A stretch of DNA of 37,131 nt from Fidelibacterota bacterium (GTDB lineage Bacteria; Fidelibacterota; SORT01), in the NCBI GenBank assembly GCA_022571215.1, contig JACZYG010000018.1, forward strand, positions 1 to 37,131, in the 5' to 3' direction. Each line of letters opens with the position of its first letter. The first letter of the stretch is position 1. Below the pieces are notes generated by a model. That model was not told the origin of the DNA, did no database searches, and saw only the letters and a program-made list of their open reading frames with translations. The position numbers and the translations under genes are program-made. Of the stretch, positions 1 through 9,026 are shown one piece after another.

Positions 1-27
1 CGAGTTAATCATTTAGTTATATTAACA

Positions 28-852
28 GTGAATAAATCTACTTTATTAGGTATCGTTCTTGGAATCGGATTAGTTGCCGGGGCAATTTATCTTGAAACAG
101 ATGATTGGCGAATTTTCTACAATTTAGCTGGTATTTTGATTGTTGTAGGGGGCACAGCTGCGGCGTCTTTCCTTAGCTATCCTTTCAGCGATGTAATGGG
201 AGTATTTAGATCATTTTATGTTGTTTTAAGAAAAGAACCCCCGCGAGTTGAAGATTATAGTCAACAAATCATGAATTTGGTGATTAAGGCTCGAAAAGGG
301 GGTAGATTGGCATTAGAGAAAGAGGTAGGCGGCATCAAGAATTTATTCTTAGCGGATGGAATACAGATGCTGGCTGATGGCTATTCTATGAGAGAAATTG
401 ATGAAATCCTCAAGGAGAGAGTCTATTTCAGGGCGGAGCGCGAAAGGAAAGAAGCAGACATATTAACGACGATGAGCAAATATTCCCCGGCATTTGGAAT
501 GATCGGAACTCTTATAGGTCTTATCATATTATTAAGCAATATGACCATCGAATCCATGGATAATATAGGGTCCGGAATGTCAGTTGCCCTAATTACAACA
601 TTTTATGGAGTAATACTCGCAAACTTAATATTTAAACCGATTGCTGTAAAGTTATATACAAGAACCGAAGAAGAAGTTCTATTGATGGAGATGATTATAG
701 ATAGCATAAAAATGATAAGTGAAGGATGGCATCCAGCCAAAGTGCAGGACTATATGAATTCATTTATTAAGCCGGCCAAAAGAATTGTCCCTAATCGATC
801 AGATATTAAACTTAGGAAAATAGCGCTCGCGCCTGAAGCCGAAGTAGTTTAA
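28..852 (+). CDS. motA: Flagellar motor stator protein MotA
   Basis: Proton or sodium channel subunit of the flagellar stator in the inner membrane, working with MotB. The 274-residue product has the family layout: two hydrophobic segments near the N-terminus (about 5-22 and 32-50), a long charged cytoplasmic loop (about 65-145) holding the conserved 'RAERERKEADIL' type sequence, then two more membrane segments (about 153-170 and 183-203) around the typical 'SPAFGMIGTLIGLI' motif. The start is a GTG; no good Shine-Dalgarno is visible in the 27 bases available upstream. The stop overlaps the motB ATG by one base (TAATG), so the two are translationally coupled. Family identity is clear; which ion is used cannot be read from the sequence. 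Confidence 0.93.
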   Translation: MNKSTLLGIVLGIGLVAGAIYLETDDWRIFYNLAGILIVVGGTAAASFLSYPFSDVMGVFRSFYVVLRKEPPRVEDYSQQIMNLVIKARKGGRLALEKEVGGIKNLFLADGIQMLADGYSMREIDEILKERVYFRAERERKEADILTTMSKYSPAFGMIGTLIGLIILLSNMTIESMDNIGSGMSVALITTFYGVILANLIFKPIAVKLYTRTEEEVLLMEMIIDSIKMISEGWHPAKVQDYMNSFIKPAKRIVPNRSDIKLRKIALAPEAEVV

Positions 853-1538
853 TGCCTCGATACAACAAAGAAAAAAGTTCGAGGAGAATTGCAGTTGCTG
901 TTAGGCAAATGGAGAGCGGAGACGATTGGTTAATCACCTACAGCGATCTTGTCACATTAATTTTGACTTTTTTTATTTTGATAGCCGCAATATCAAAAGT
1001 AGACCCCTTAAAATTTGAAAGAGTCGCTCAGTCGCTATCGGGAGCCTACGGAAAAGAAGATGATCGTCAGCGAGTTGATTTAAGGACAGTCTACAAAATG
1101 ATTTGGAATTTGATCAATAACTCGAATTATGCGTCTAAAGTCAACGTCGAACTTCTGCCAATCGGTGTAGCGGTAACATTCACCGGTAACACTCTTTTTA
1201 CTTTGGGAAAAGCTACGATACAGAAAGATATTCATCCGATTCTGGATGGACTTGCATGGGTAATGAGTGAACTTCCTTATAATGTCGCTGTAGAGGGGCA
1301 TACAGATGACATCCCGATTTCCTCAGATGAGTTTCCTTCAAATTGGGAACTATCAAGCGCCCGGGCATCACGTGTGGTACGTTATCTTATCAGTAAAGGA
1401 GTTTCTTCACAGAAGCTGTTTGCTTCAGGCTATGCAGATACGAAATCAAGAGTACCAAATTTAGATGAATTCGGACGTCCGATTCCGGAAAATAGAGCCG
1501 AAAACCGCAGAGTCGAAATAATATTTCAAGCACGTTAG
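852..1538 (+). CDS. motB: Flagellar motor stator protein MotB (OmpA-like C-terminus)
   Basis: Stator subunit that anchors the MotA/MotB channel to peptidoglycan. The 228-residue product has a short cytoplasmic N-terminus, one membrane helix starting at 'WLITYSDLVTLILTFFIL' that contains the expected ion-carrying Asp (SD), and a periplasmic OmpA/MotB peptidoglycan-binding domain from about residue 110 with 'VEGHTDDIPI', 'NWELSSARA' and the closing 'NRAENRRVEI' motif. The linker is short, giving a compact MotB. It follows motA with a one-base overlap. The next gene is 133 bp downstream and unrelated. No other flagellar gene is in the window. Confidence 0.93.
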   Translation: MPRYNKEKSSRRIAVAVRQMESGDDWLITYSDLVTLILTFFILIAAISKVDPLKFERVAQSLSGAYGKEDDRQRVDLRTVYKMIWNLINNSNYASKVNVELLPIGVAVTFTGNTLFTLGKATIQKDIHPILDGLAWVMSELPYNVAVEGHTDDIPISSDEFPSNWELSSARASRVVRYLISKGVSSQKLFASGYADTKSRVPNLDEFGRPIPENRAENRRVEIIFQAR

Positions 1539-1671
1539 TCAGCTGGTAGCACATTCAATTTATTAATTGAAACAGTTTTCATAATATCCTCGTATCTATC
1601 CATTAGTATCAGTTATGCGTTGACAACTTTTTAAGGGTTAACAGAGTCATACATACTGAAAGGTATTTCAT

Positions 1672-4341
1672 ATGAGGATTAGCATGAAAATTCAGGGTCT
1701 ACTTTTAAGCGTACTTTTAATTTCCAACGGTTCAGCGCAGGTTTATAATAACCAGAATCATCCTTCTAAATCTTTCGTTGCCTACAAACTTGATGAGAAT
1801 ATCATATTAGATGGTCGCTTAACCGAAAAAATATGGCAAAAAGAAAGCGTATCGGATTTCACTCAGAGAGATCCGATTGAGGGAAATGAGCCGTCGCAGA
1901 AAACCGAAGTATGGGTTGGGTATGATGATGAAGCGATTTACGTTGCTGCCAAATTATATGACAGCGCCGCCGATTCCATAGTCAGTCGCCTTGCCCGCAG
2001 GGACGAAAGCGTATCATCCGATCAATTCGAGTTTCAAGTGGATCCCTGGCTTGATCATCGGACAGGATTTTTCTTTCGGGTCTCTGTGTCAGGCGCTATA
2101 AGCGACGGGATACTTTTTAATGACGATTGGGATGATGATTCATGGGATGGTATTTGGGAAAGCGCTACCTACATCGGGGACGACGGCTGGAGTGTTGAAC
2201 TGAAAATTCCTTTCTCACAGCTTAGATTTCCCGAAAAAGATGTTCATACTTGGGGTGTGAACTTTTTAAGACGTATCGAAAGAAGAAATGAGAGAATAGA
2301 GTACGTTATGATCCCTAAGGAATCTGCAGGAAAAGTATCATGGTTTGCGCACATGAACGGAATAAAGAATATTAAGCAACCAAAGCATATAGAATTTCTC
2401 CCCTATACCGCGAGTAGGTCAGAATTTATACAATCTGAATCGGGAGACCCCTTCAATGACGGTAGCGAATTATTTAACCAAATTGGATTTGATCTCAAGG
2501 TCGGTTTGTCAAGCAGTTTGACGCTTGACGCGACCATCAACCCTGATTTTGGTCAAGTCGAGGTTGATCCCGCGGTGGTCAATCTATCAGATTTCGAGAC
2601 ATTCTTTCCGGAAAAAAGACCGTTTTTCATAGAAGGTTCCAACATTTTCAGCTTCGGAGGTGGTGGTGTGAATAATAACTGGAGTTTTAATTATGGAAAC
2701 CCCACATCATTTTATACGAGGCGAATCGGCAGAGCTCCGCAGGGCAGTCCGACACAAGATTATGACTACAGCTCCGTTCCTTCAGGCTCAACCATTTTGG
2801 CTGCAGGCAAAATATCAGGTAAACTGACTCCGGAATGGTCTATAGGCATCATAAATGCGTTGACCGCAAATGAATATGCGGAACTGGATCTGAATGGTTC
2901 AAAATTCCGGGAAAAGGTCGAACCGGCAACCAATTACACTGTTCTCCGAACGCAAAGAGAATTCAAGGAAGGACGGCATGGTTTAGGAGTAATAGGAACC
3001 GGAATGAAAAGAAATTTACAGACAGAAAATCTTGAGGGAACGCTAACAAGCAGCGCCTTTATGGGTGGCGTAGACGGTTGGATCACATTAGATGAAGATA
3101 AAATGTACGTTCTTACCGGCTGGCTGGGCACAAGCAAAATAAACGGCAGCGAAAATGTTATAACAAACATACAACGCTCAAGTCCTCACTATTTTCAACG
3201 TCCCGATGTAGGACATATCTCCGTGGACTCAACAGCTACCTCTATGACCGGAATGGCTGGCAGATTATATCTTAACAAGCAAAAAGGGAATGTTATCCTA
3301 AACTCAGGATTTGCTATGGTCTCGCCCGGCTATGAAGTCAATGACTTAGGATTTCAATGGAACGCAGATCAGGTCAATTGGCATTTAGCTACGGGTTGGA
3401 AAACATCCGATCCGGGAAAATTCTTCAGAAGTCAATTTTATTCAATTGCAACATTCCGAAATTGGGATTATGAAGGTAATAAATACGGTGATGGATATTT
3501 TCTCTTTACAAGCGTGGAATTTCTGAATTATTGGAACATGAGCTTTGACCTTTTTTATAATCCTTCTACCTTAAATAAAACTCATACTCGCGGTGGTCCA
3601 TTTACTACACAGCCTAGCCAGCGGTTCAGGTCGATATCGCTGAGCACTGATGGAAGAAAGTCACTCTCGTATTCAATAGGATTCCAGTATGGCACTGCGA
3701 CGCGGCAGTTTTTAGGCTACAATGCCGGAGTTACATGGAAGCCTAACAGCACGTTTAAGATTGATCTGACGCCAAGATATTCGTGGGATACTACGGAGGC
3801 ATTTTACGTCGGAGTGCAGGATGATCCCCTTGCAACGGCTACATACGGAAAGCGTTATCTCTTTGCCGAGACTGACAATCGTTCAGCCTCCATAGGCACC
3901 CGGATCAATTGGACATTTACACCTAAGCTGAGTTTGCAATTATATATGCAGCCGCTGATATTCGCTATCAAATATGAGGATTATAAGGAGCTTGCAGAAC
4001 CCGGTGAATTCAAATTTAATATCTACGGCAAAGACAATGGTTCGACGCTGATCGAAAGTGAGGACGGTTCCGTGTTCACCGTAGATCCGGACGGGAAAGG
4101 CAGTGCAAAACCATTCGACATTGATAATCGAGATTTTAATTTCAAATCATTCAAAGGAAACGCGGTACTGAGATGGGAATACAATCCGGGATCGGTATTT
4201 TACTTAGCATGGACACAGAATCGAAGTGACTTTGAAAGCGGTAACGGACTCTTTGATATTGGGAATGATACAGGCGCTTTGTTTAACAGCGAACCGGATA
4301 ATATCGTACTTGCCAAAATTAGCTATTGGTGGAATCCGTAA
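1672..4341 (+). CDS. Secreted CBM9-like / DUF5916 protein, probable outer-membrane barrel
   Basis: An 889-residue exported protein. Residues 1-23 form a signal peptide ending 'NGSAQ'. Residues about 38-235 match the carbohydrate-binding family 9-like fold found in these proteins ('DGRLTEKIWQK', 'VWVGYDDEAIYVAAKLYD', 'GWSVELKIPFSQLRF'). The rest resembles DUF5916, with 'NPDFGQVEVDPAVVNLSDFETFFPEKRPFFIEG' spread over about 290-325, followed by alternating aromatic beta strands that end '...SYWWNP', as in outer-membrane barrels. The substrate is unknown. The annotated ATG has only a weak AAAGG upstream; a second ATG at 1684 has GAGGA at the right distance and may be the true start, shortening the signal peptide by four residues. 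The gene stands alone, 166 bp before the amidohydrolase pair. Confidence 0.85.
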   Translation: MRISMKIQGLLLSVLLISNGSAQVYNNQNHPSKSFVAYKLDENIILDGRLTEKIWQKESVSDFTQRDPIEGNEPSQKTEVWVGYDDEAIYVAAKLYDSAADSIVSRLARRDESVSSDQFEFQVDPWLDHRTGFFFRVSVSGAISDGILFNDDWDDDSWDGIWESATYIGDDGWSVELKIPFSQLRFPEKDVHTWGVNFLRRIERRNERIEYVMIPKESAGKVSWFAHMNGIKNIKQPKHIEFLPYTASRSEFIQSESGDPFNDGSELFNQIGFDLKVGLSSSLTLDATINPDFGQVEVDPAVVNLSDFETFFPEKRPFFIEGSNIFSFGGGGVNNNWSFNYGNPTSFYTRRIGRAPQGSPTQDYDYSSVPSGSTILAAGKISGKLTPEWSIGIINALTANEYAELDLNGSKFREKVEPATNYTVLRTQREFKEGRHGLGVIGTGMKRNLQTENLEGTLTSSAFMGGVDGWITLDEDKMYVLTGWLGTSKINGSENVITNIQRSSPHYFQRPDVGHISVDSTATSMTGMAGRLYLNKQKGNVILNSGFAMVSPGYEVNDLGFQWNADQVNWHLATGWKTSDPGKFFRSQFYSIATFRNWDYEGNKYGDGYFLFTSVEFLNYWNMSFDLFYNPSTLNKTHTRGGPFTTQPSQRFRSISLSTDGRKSLSYSIGFQYGTATRQFLGYNAGVTWKPNSTFKIDLTPRYSWDTTEAFYVGVQDDPLATATYGKRYLFAETDNRSASIGTRINWTFTPKLSLQLYMQPLIFAIKYEDYKELAEPGEFKFNIYGKDNGSTLIESEDGSVFTVDPDGKGSAKPFDIDNRDFNFKSFKGNAVLRWEYNPGSVFYLAWTQNRSDFESGNGLFDIGNDTGALFNSEPDNIVLAKISYWWNP

Positions 4342-4507
4342 ACAACTGTTCCACAGACTACCTCTGAGAACATAATAGGTTCTCCCTCCTTGATTAAAAG
4401 ACGTTTTCATTTGTTTTGAGTATTAGTGATATTTATTTTGTAAATTATTCTAATTATTTATACAGTACCCATTAAGATTCCTAATCATAAATGGAAGGGA
4501 GTATCAG

Positions 4508-7500
4508 ATGAGGAGTTCCTTTTTTGCCTGTTCTAATCCAGTATCTATCGCCGTAATATTATTACTCATATTGTTTTCAGGCATATTCGAAATCACGAAA
4601 GCCCAAATATCGCCACCTCTTGGCTTACGCCAAAACAGAGTAGGCGTGTATGCTCTGACCAACGCCAAAATTGTTACCTCACCCGGAAAGATTATTCGAA
4701 AAGGGTCTCTGGTTATTCGAAACGGGATAATAGAAAGCGTGGGAGCAAAAATCAACATTCCGAAAGACGCGACAATTTTTGATATGAGCGGAATGACTTT
4801 ATATCCCGGCTTAATAGAATCTTATTCGAACATTGGATTTCCCAAGCCCGAAAAGGACAAGAAATCTGAGGGAAAAAACGGCGGAGCGAAGCATTGGAAC
4901 GAAAATGTCACTCCCGAACTGATGAGCTCGGAATTATACACAGCCGATTCTAAAAAATTGAAAGAATATCGCAAATTAGGATTCACAACCGCTTTATCAG
5001 CGCCACGTGAAGGAATATTTAAAGGACAGAGCGCGCTTCTGAATCTCGGTGACGGTGAGAACGCCGAAAATATCTTAATAAACAGCGTTAATCAGCATGT
5101 CACATTCAGCAAAAAGAAGGATGTAGGAGGTTATCCAACTTCTCTAATGGGCTCAATTTCACTTATTAGACAAACGTTTTATGATGTTCAATGGTACAAG
5201 AAAGCAATGTCCGCATATAGCAAAAAACCTTCTTTAGGGAAACCGGACGAGAACGAATCTCTTGCGTCATTAATTGGCGTAATTGACGGAAAGCGCGGGG
5301 TGATGTTTGAAGCATACGATGAACTGATGGTATTGCGAATAAATAAAATCGTAAAAGAATTCAAATTGAAATCGCTGATATTGGCAAGCGGTAATGAATT
5401 TAAACGTCTCTCAGCTGTAAAGAAAACCGGGATTCCTTTGATACTGCCTCTGAATTTTCCGGAGCCACCGGACGTTAAGTCGCCTGAGAAAGCTTTGGAC
5501 GTGACGTTAGAAAGACTAAAAGAATGGGACTTGGCGCCGAGCAATCCGGCGATGTTGAACAGTGCAGGCGTTAAAATTGCGTTGACCACGAATGGACTCG
5601 AAAAACTTGAGGATTTTCCGAAACAATTGAGAAGAGCCATATCAAGGGGACTTTCAAAGGAAGCTGCTCTTGCTGCTCTAACGACACATCCAGCTGAATT
5701 TTTCGGCGTATCGGATATATTGGGAACGCTGAAAAAAGGGAAAATAGCCAACATAGTAGTTACAGATGGTGATCTCTTCTCAAAAGACGGCGTTGTGAAA
5801 GATGTTTGGATAGATGGGAAGAGGTATACAGTAGAAAAGGATCCGGAATCCGAACCGAAAGGGAAATGGGCCGGTACAATCAAATTTGGCGAAAGGGAGA
5901 CTAAAGAGTTCTCATTGGAACTGAAGGAGAGTGACAAAAAGCTTTCCGGTAGCGCCACGGTCTCGGGGAAAGAGCTAAAATTGATGTCAGCCGAGAAAAA
6001 CGGGTACCGGATTGCGTTTTCCTTTTTGACTGATTCGGTAGGTATTGATGGAATCACCATGATGACCGGGAAGGTTAAAAATGACATTATGAACGGTGTC
6101 GGAGTAGCTCCGGGCTCCCCAATAGTGATATGGAATTTGACGAGAGAAAATGAAGAGGAAGAAGACTCTGATGAAGAAGAAAAGTTTGCGGCTGCTACAG
6201 CTCAAATTACATATCCGCTTGGAGGGTTTGGCAGACCGAGTCTACCGAAGCGGCAGAAAACGATATTCGTTAAAAATGCCACTATTTGGACAAGCGGTAG
6301 TCAGGGAATTCTCGAAAATGCGGATATGCTGATAAAGAATGGCAAAATATCCAAAGTAGGAAGGAACCTGAAAGCGCCAAAAAATGCTTTAATTATTGAT
6401 GGAACGGGAAAGCATGTCACTCCGGGATTGATAGATGAGCATTCGCATACCGCCATGGAGCGCGGCGTCAATGAAGGTGGTCAGGCGGTCACTTCCGAGG
6501 TTCGTATAGGTGATGTTCTAACGGGAGATGACATCGGATTATACCGGGAACTTGCAGGGGGATTGACCATGTCGCAGGAGCTGCATGGATCGGCAAATCC
6601 GATTGGCGGTCAGGCTGCCGTCATAAAGATAAGGTACGGTTCACTGCCTGAAGATTTGATTTATTCGAAAGCCGCTCCGACAATAAAGTTCGCATTGGGT
6701 GAAAACGTAAAACAGAGTAACTGGAAACCATCGGTATTAAGATACCCTCGAACACGATTGGGAGTCGAGCAAATTTATCGGGACGAATTTCGAGCCGGAT
6801 TGGATTATAAAGCCGCGTTGAAAAGTAAAGGAGGTTTGCCTGTCAGAAAAGATCTGGAGCTCGATGCTATAGTGGACATTATGGACGGTAAGATGTTTGT
6901 TCATTGCCACTCATACCGCCAGGATGAGATACTTATGCTCATGCGGGTCGCAGAAGATTTCGGATTTAGGATACAAACATTTACGCACATCCTTGAAGGC
7001 TACAAGGTAGCCGATGAGATGAAAAAACATGGAGCAAGCGCTTCAACATTCACAGATTGGTGGACGTATAAGTTCGAGGTATATGATGCAATCCCCTATA
7101 ACGGAGCATTGATGCACGATGTCGGAATTGTGACTTCTTTCAATTCGGATAGCGACGAATTAGCAAGACGTATGAATCTTGAGGCTGCTAAAGCAGTGGC
7201 GTATGGGGGGGTAAGCGAAGAGGAAGCTCTGAAATTTGTAACCATCAATCCTGCCATTCAGCTGCGGATTGACAAGTGGACCGGTTCGCTTGAAGCCGGA
7301 AAAGACGGCGATTTTGTTGTCTGGAGCGGTTCTCCGTTGAGTACGTTGACTATCGCCGAACAAACATGGATAGACGGAGCGAAATGGTTTGATATAGAAG
7401 AGGATGCAAAACTAAGAGTGGTGGTGATGAAGGAAAGAGAAAAATTGATTCAGAAGATCCTCAGTTTGAATCCGGGTAAGAAAGAGAAGAAAGACGCAGA

Positions 7501-7546
7501 AAAGGATAAGAAAAATCACTCGAACAAAATAGAGGAGGAGATCTGA
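4508..7546 (+). CDS. Exported double-domain amidohydrolase (imidazolonepropionase-like)
   Basis: A 1012-residue exported protein that looks like two amidohydrolase units in one chain. A hydrophobic signal segment (about 13-33) is followed by a first unit (about 45-445) with the amidohydrolase edge sequences 'ALTNAKIVTSPGKIIRKG' and 'GTLKKGKIANIVVTDGD' but no HxH after 'YPGLIES'. A beta-rich insert (about 455-555) and an acidic stretch follow. The second unit (about 580-980) keeps the metal motif 'PGLIDEHSH', further histidines in 'VHCHSYRQDE' and 'THILEGYK', and an Asp in 'SDSDE', so it is probably the active half. The C-terminus is Lys-rich. A GGGAG lies upstream of the ATG, and the stop overlaps the next ATG (TGATG). 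Likely a periplasmic peptide or amide hydrolase; the substrate cannot be assigned. Confidence 0.85.
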   Translation: MRSSFFACSNPVSIAVILLLILFSGIFEITKAQISPPLGLRQNRVGVYALTNAKIVTSPGKIIRKGSLVIRNGIIESVGAKINIPKDATIFDMSGMTLYPGLIESYSNIGFPKPEKDKKSEGKNGGAKHWNENVTPELMSSELYTADSKKLKEYRKLGFTTALSAPREGIFKGQSALLNLGDGENAENILINSVNQHVTFSKKKDVGGYPTSLMGSISLIRQTFYDVQWYKKAMSAYSKKPSLGKPDENESLASLIGVIDGKRGVMFEAYDELMVLRINKIVKEFKLKSLILASGNEFKRLSAVKKTGIPLILPLNFPEPPDVKSPEKALDVTLERLKEWDLAPSNPAMLNSAGVKIALTTNGLEKLEDFPKQLRRAISRGLSKEAALAALTTHPAEFFGVSDILGTLKKGKIANIVVTDGDLFSKDGVVKDVWIDGKRYTVEKDPESEPKGKWAGTIKFGERETKEFSLELKESDKKLSGSATVSGKELKLMSAEKNGYRIAFSFLTDSVGIDGITMMTGKVKNDIMNGVGVAPGSPIVIWNLTRENEEEEDSDEEEKFAAATAQITYPLGGFGRPSLPKRQKTIFVKNATIWTSGSQGILENADMLIKNGKISKVGRNLKAPKNALIIDGTGKHVTPGLIDEHSHTAMERGVNEGGQAVTSEVRIGDVLTGDDIGLYRELAGGLTMSQELHGSANPIGGQAAVIKIRYGSLPEDLIYSKAAPTIKFALGENVKQSNWKPSVLRYPRTRLGVEQIYRDEFRAGLDYKAALKSKGGLPVRKDLELDAIVDIMDGKMFVHCHSYRQDEILMLMRVAEDFGFRIQTFTHILEGYKVADEMKKHGASASTFTDWWTYKFEVYDAIPYNGALMHDVGIVTSFNSDSDELARRMNLEAAKAVAYGGVSEEEALKFVTINPAIQLRIDKWTGSLEAGKDGDFVVWSGSPLSTLTIAEQTWIDGAKWFDIEEDAKLRVVVMKEREKLIQKILSLNPGKKEKKDAEKDKKNHSNKIEEEI

Positions 7547-8883
7547 TGAGAAGTCTATTAAATAAGCTGTCAGTGATCATATTATTTGTTTTTATTCCGA
7601 CTGCCACTTCTATTTTGGCATCAGATGAAGTTCCCTCGAAGAAACAGGATCATCCTATAGCGCTTATTGGAGCTACAATCCATCCGGTAAACGGAGATGT
7701 TATTGAAAACGGAACCATCTTGTTCGAAAATGGAAAAATTAAGGAGATAGGCGTCAATGTTATTCTTCCCTCAGGAACTGAATCGATAGACATCTCCGGA
7801 AAACATATCTATCCTGGTCTGATAAATGCCGATACACGTCTGGGATTAATGGAAATTGGCTCTGTTCCGGGTAGCAGGGACGATTTTGAACTCGGCGCCA
7901 TGAATCCGAACGTAAAGGCTGAAGTTGCCCTGAATCCTGACAGTGAACTGCTTTCTGTGGTAAGAGCGCACGGGATAACCGTGGCAAATTCTTTCCCTCG
8001 CGGAGGAATAATATCAGGCAAATCCGCTGCGATAATGCTTGACGGGTGGACTTCGGAAGATATGACACTGAAGGCGCCGGTAGCAATGCATATGAATTGG
8101 CCGAGTATGACTCTGAATAAAGCCTGGTGGAATAAAACGAGCGAAGAAGATCAAATTAAAGCCCGGAAAGAGGCTCTTGAAAAGATCGATCAGTTTTTCG
8201 ATGACGCCAAAGCGTATATGACGGCAAAAGCCGTTTCAGGCAAAAACGGATTGCCTAATCAGAAGGTCGATCTTAGGCTTGAAGCGATGATTCCCGTCTT
8301 AAAAGGCGATCTGCCGTTATGGATAGCCGCCAGTGAAATCAGACAAATTCAAGCGGCGATCGATTGGGCTGAATCAAAAGGAGTTAAAACCGTAATTTAC
8401 GGCGGCGCTGATTCGTGGCGATTAGCGAAGGAATTAAAAAAGATGAATATTCCGGTAGTAATCAACTCTGTTTTGCATGTTCCCTCAAGAGCATGGGAAG
8501 GATATGACACCGGATATTCTCTCCCGAATAAACTTTATCAGGAAGGTGTAAAGTTTTGTATAGGTTATTCCACTTTTGCTGGAGAGCAGCACAATGTACG
8601 TTATAATGCCGCGATGGCGGTCGCGCATGGATTACCCGTAGAAGAGGGAATTAAATCAATTACAATCTACGCGGCAGAGATTATGGGTATTGACGACCGG
8701 GTAGGTTCGTTAGAAGTGGGCAAAGACGCCACACTTATTGTTACCGACGGTAATCCGTTAGAGATCACCACTTCCGTTTCAATGGAATTTATTGAGGGCA
8801 GAATTATCGATCTGGATAATAAACATAAAAGACTTTACCGTAAATACACCGAGAAATATCGTCAAAAAGGTTTACTGAAATAA
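7546..8883 (+). CDS. Exported amidohydrolase-like protein lacking metal ligands
   Basis: A 445-residue exported paralogue of the first half of the preceding gene. A signal peptide (about 1-26) precedes 'ALIGATIHPVNGDVIENG', the beta-sandwich part of the amidohydrolase fold, and the C-terminal 'VGSLEVGKDATLIVTDGNP' closes it. At the position of the HxH motif the sequence reads 'YPGLINADTRLGL', so both histidines are missing, and the later metal histidines are not obvious either. It is translated through a one-base overlap with the upstream gene and has a strong AGGAGGAG ribosome site inside that gene. Coupling suggests that the two proteins act together, with this one perhaps a binding or structural partner; that role is inferred. 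Confidence 0.83.
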   Translation: MRSLLNKLSVIILFVFIPTATSILASDEVPSKKQDHPIALIGATIHPVNGDVIENGTILFENGKIKEIGVNVILPSGTESIDISGKHIYPGLINADTRLGLMEIGSVPGSRDDFELGAMNPNVKAEVALNPDSELLSVVRAHGITVANSFPRGGIISGKSAAIMLDGWTSEDMTLKAPVAMHMNWPSMTLNKAWWNKTSEEDQIKARKEALEKIDQFFDDAKAYMTAKAVSGKNGLPNQKVDLRLEAMIPVLKGDLPLWIAASEIRQIQAAIDWAESKGVKTVIYGGADSWRLAKELKKMNIPVVINSVLHVPSRAWEGYDTGYSLPNKLYQEGVKFCIGYSTFAGEQHNVRYNAAMAVAHGLPVEEGIKSITIYAAEIMGIDDRVGSLEVGKDATLIVTDGNPLEITTSVSMEFIEGRIIDLDNKHKRLYRKYTEKYRQKGLLK

Positions 8884-8983
8884 GTCTAAAAGTTCTATGT
8901 TCTGATAACCGTTTGGCTCATAAAATTAAACGGACGAGTCATACTTCAGGCTTCAGCCGGATGGAGATTACTCTAAGGGTAAT

Positions 8984-9004
8984 ACCGTTTCTAACGGTTT
9001 CGTT
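8984..9004 (+). terminator. Weak possible terminator after the amidohydrolase operon
   Basis: A 6-bp perfect stem ACCGTT/AACGGT with a three-base loop, followed by a T-rich stretch. It sits between the convergent amidohydrolase and sensor kinase genes. The stem is short, so this is only a suggestion. Confidence 0.3.
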
Positions 9005-9026
9005 TCTGTTCGAATAGGGATAGAAA

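Noticed and set aside
5188-6087. 299-codon minus-strand open frame
   Set aside because: It lies fully inside the amidohydrolase gene on the other strand, is Ser/Phe/Pro-rich as expected for an antisense shadow, and has no family motif.
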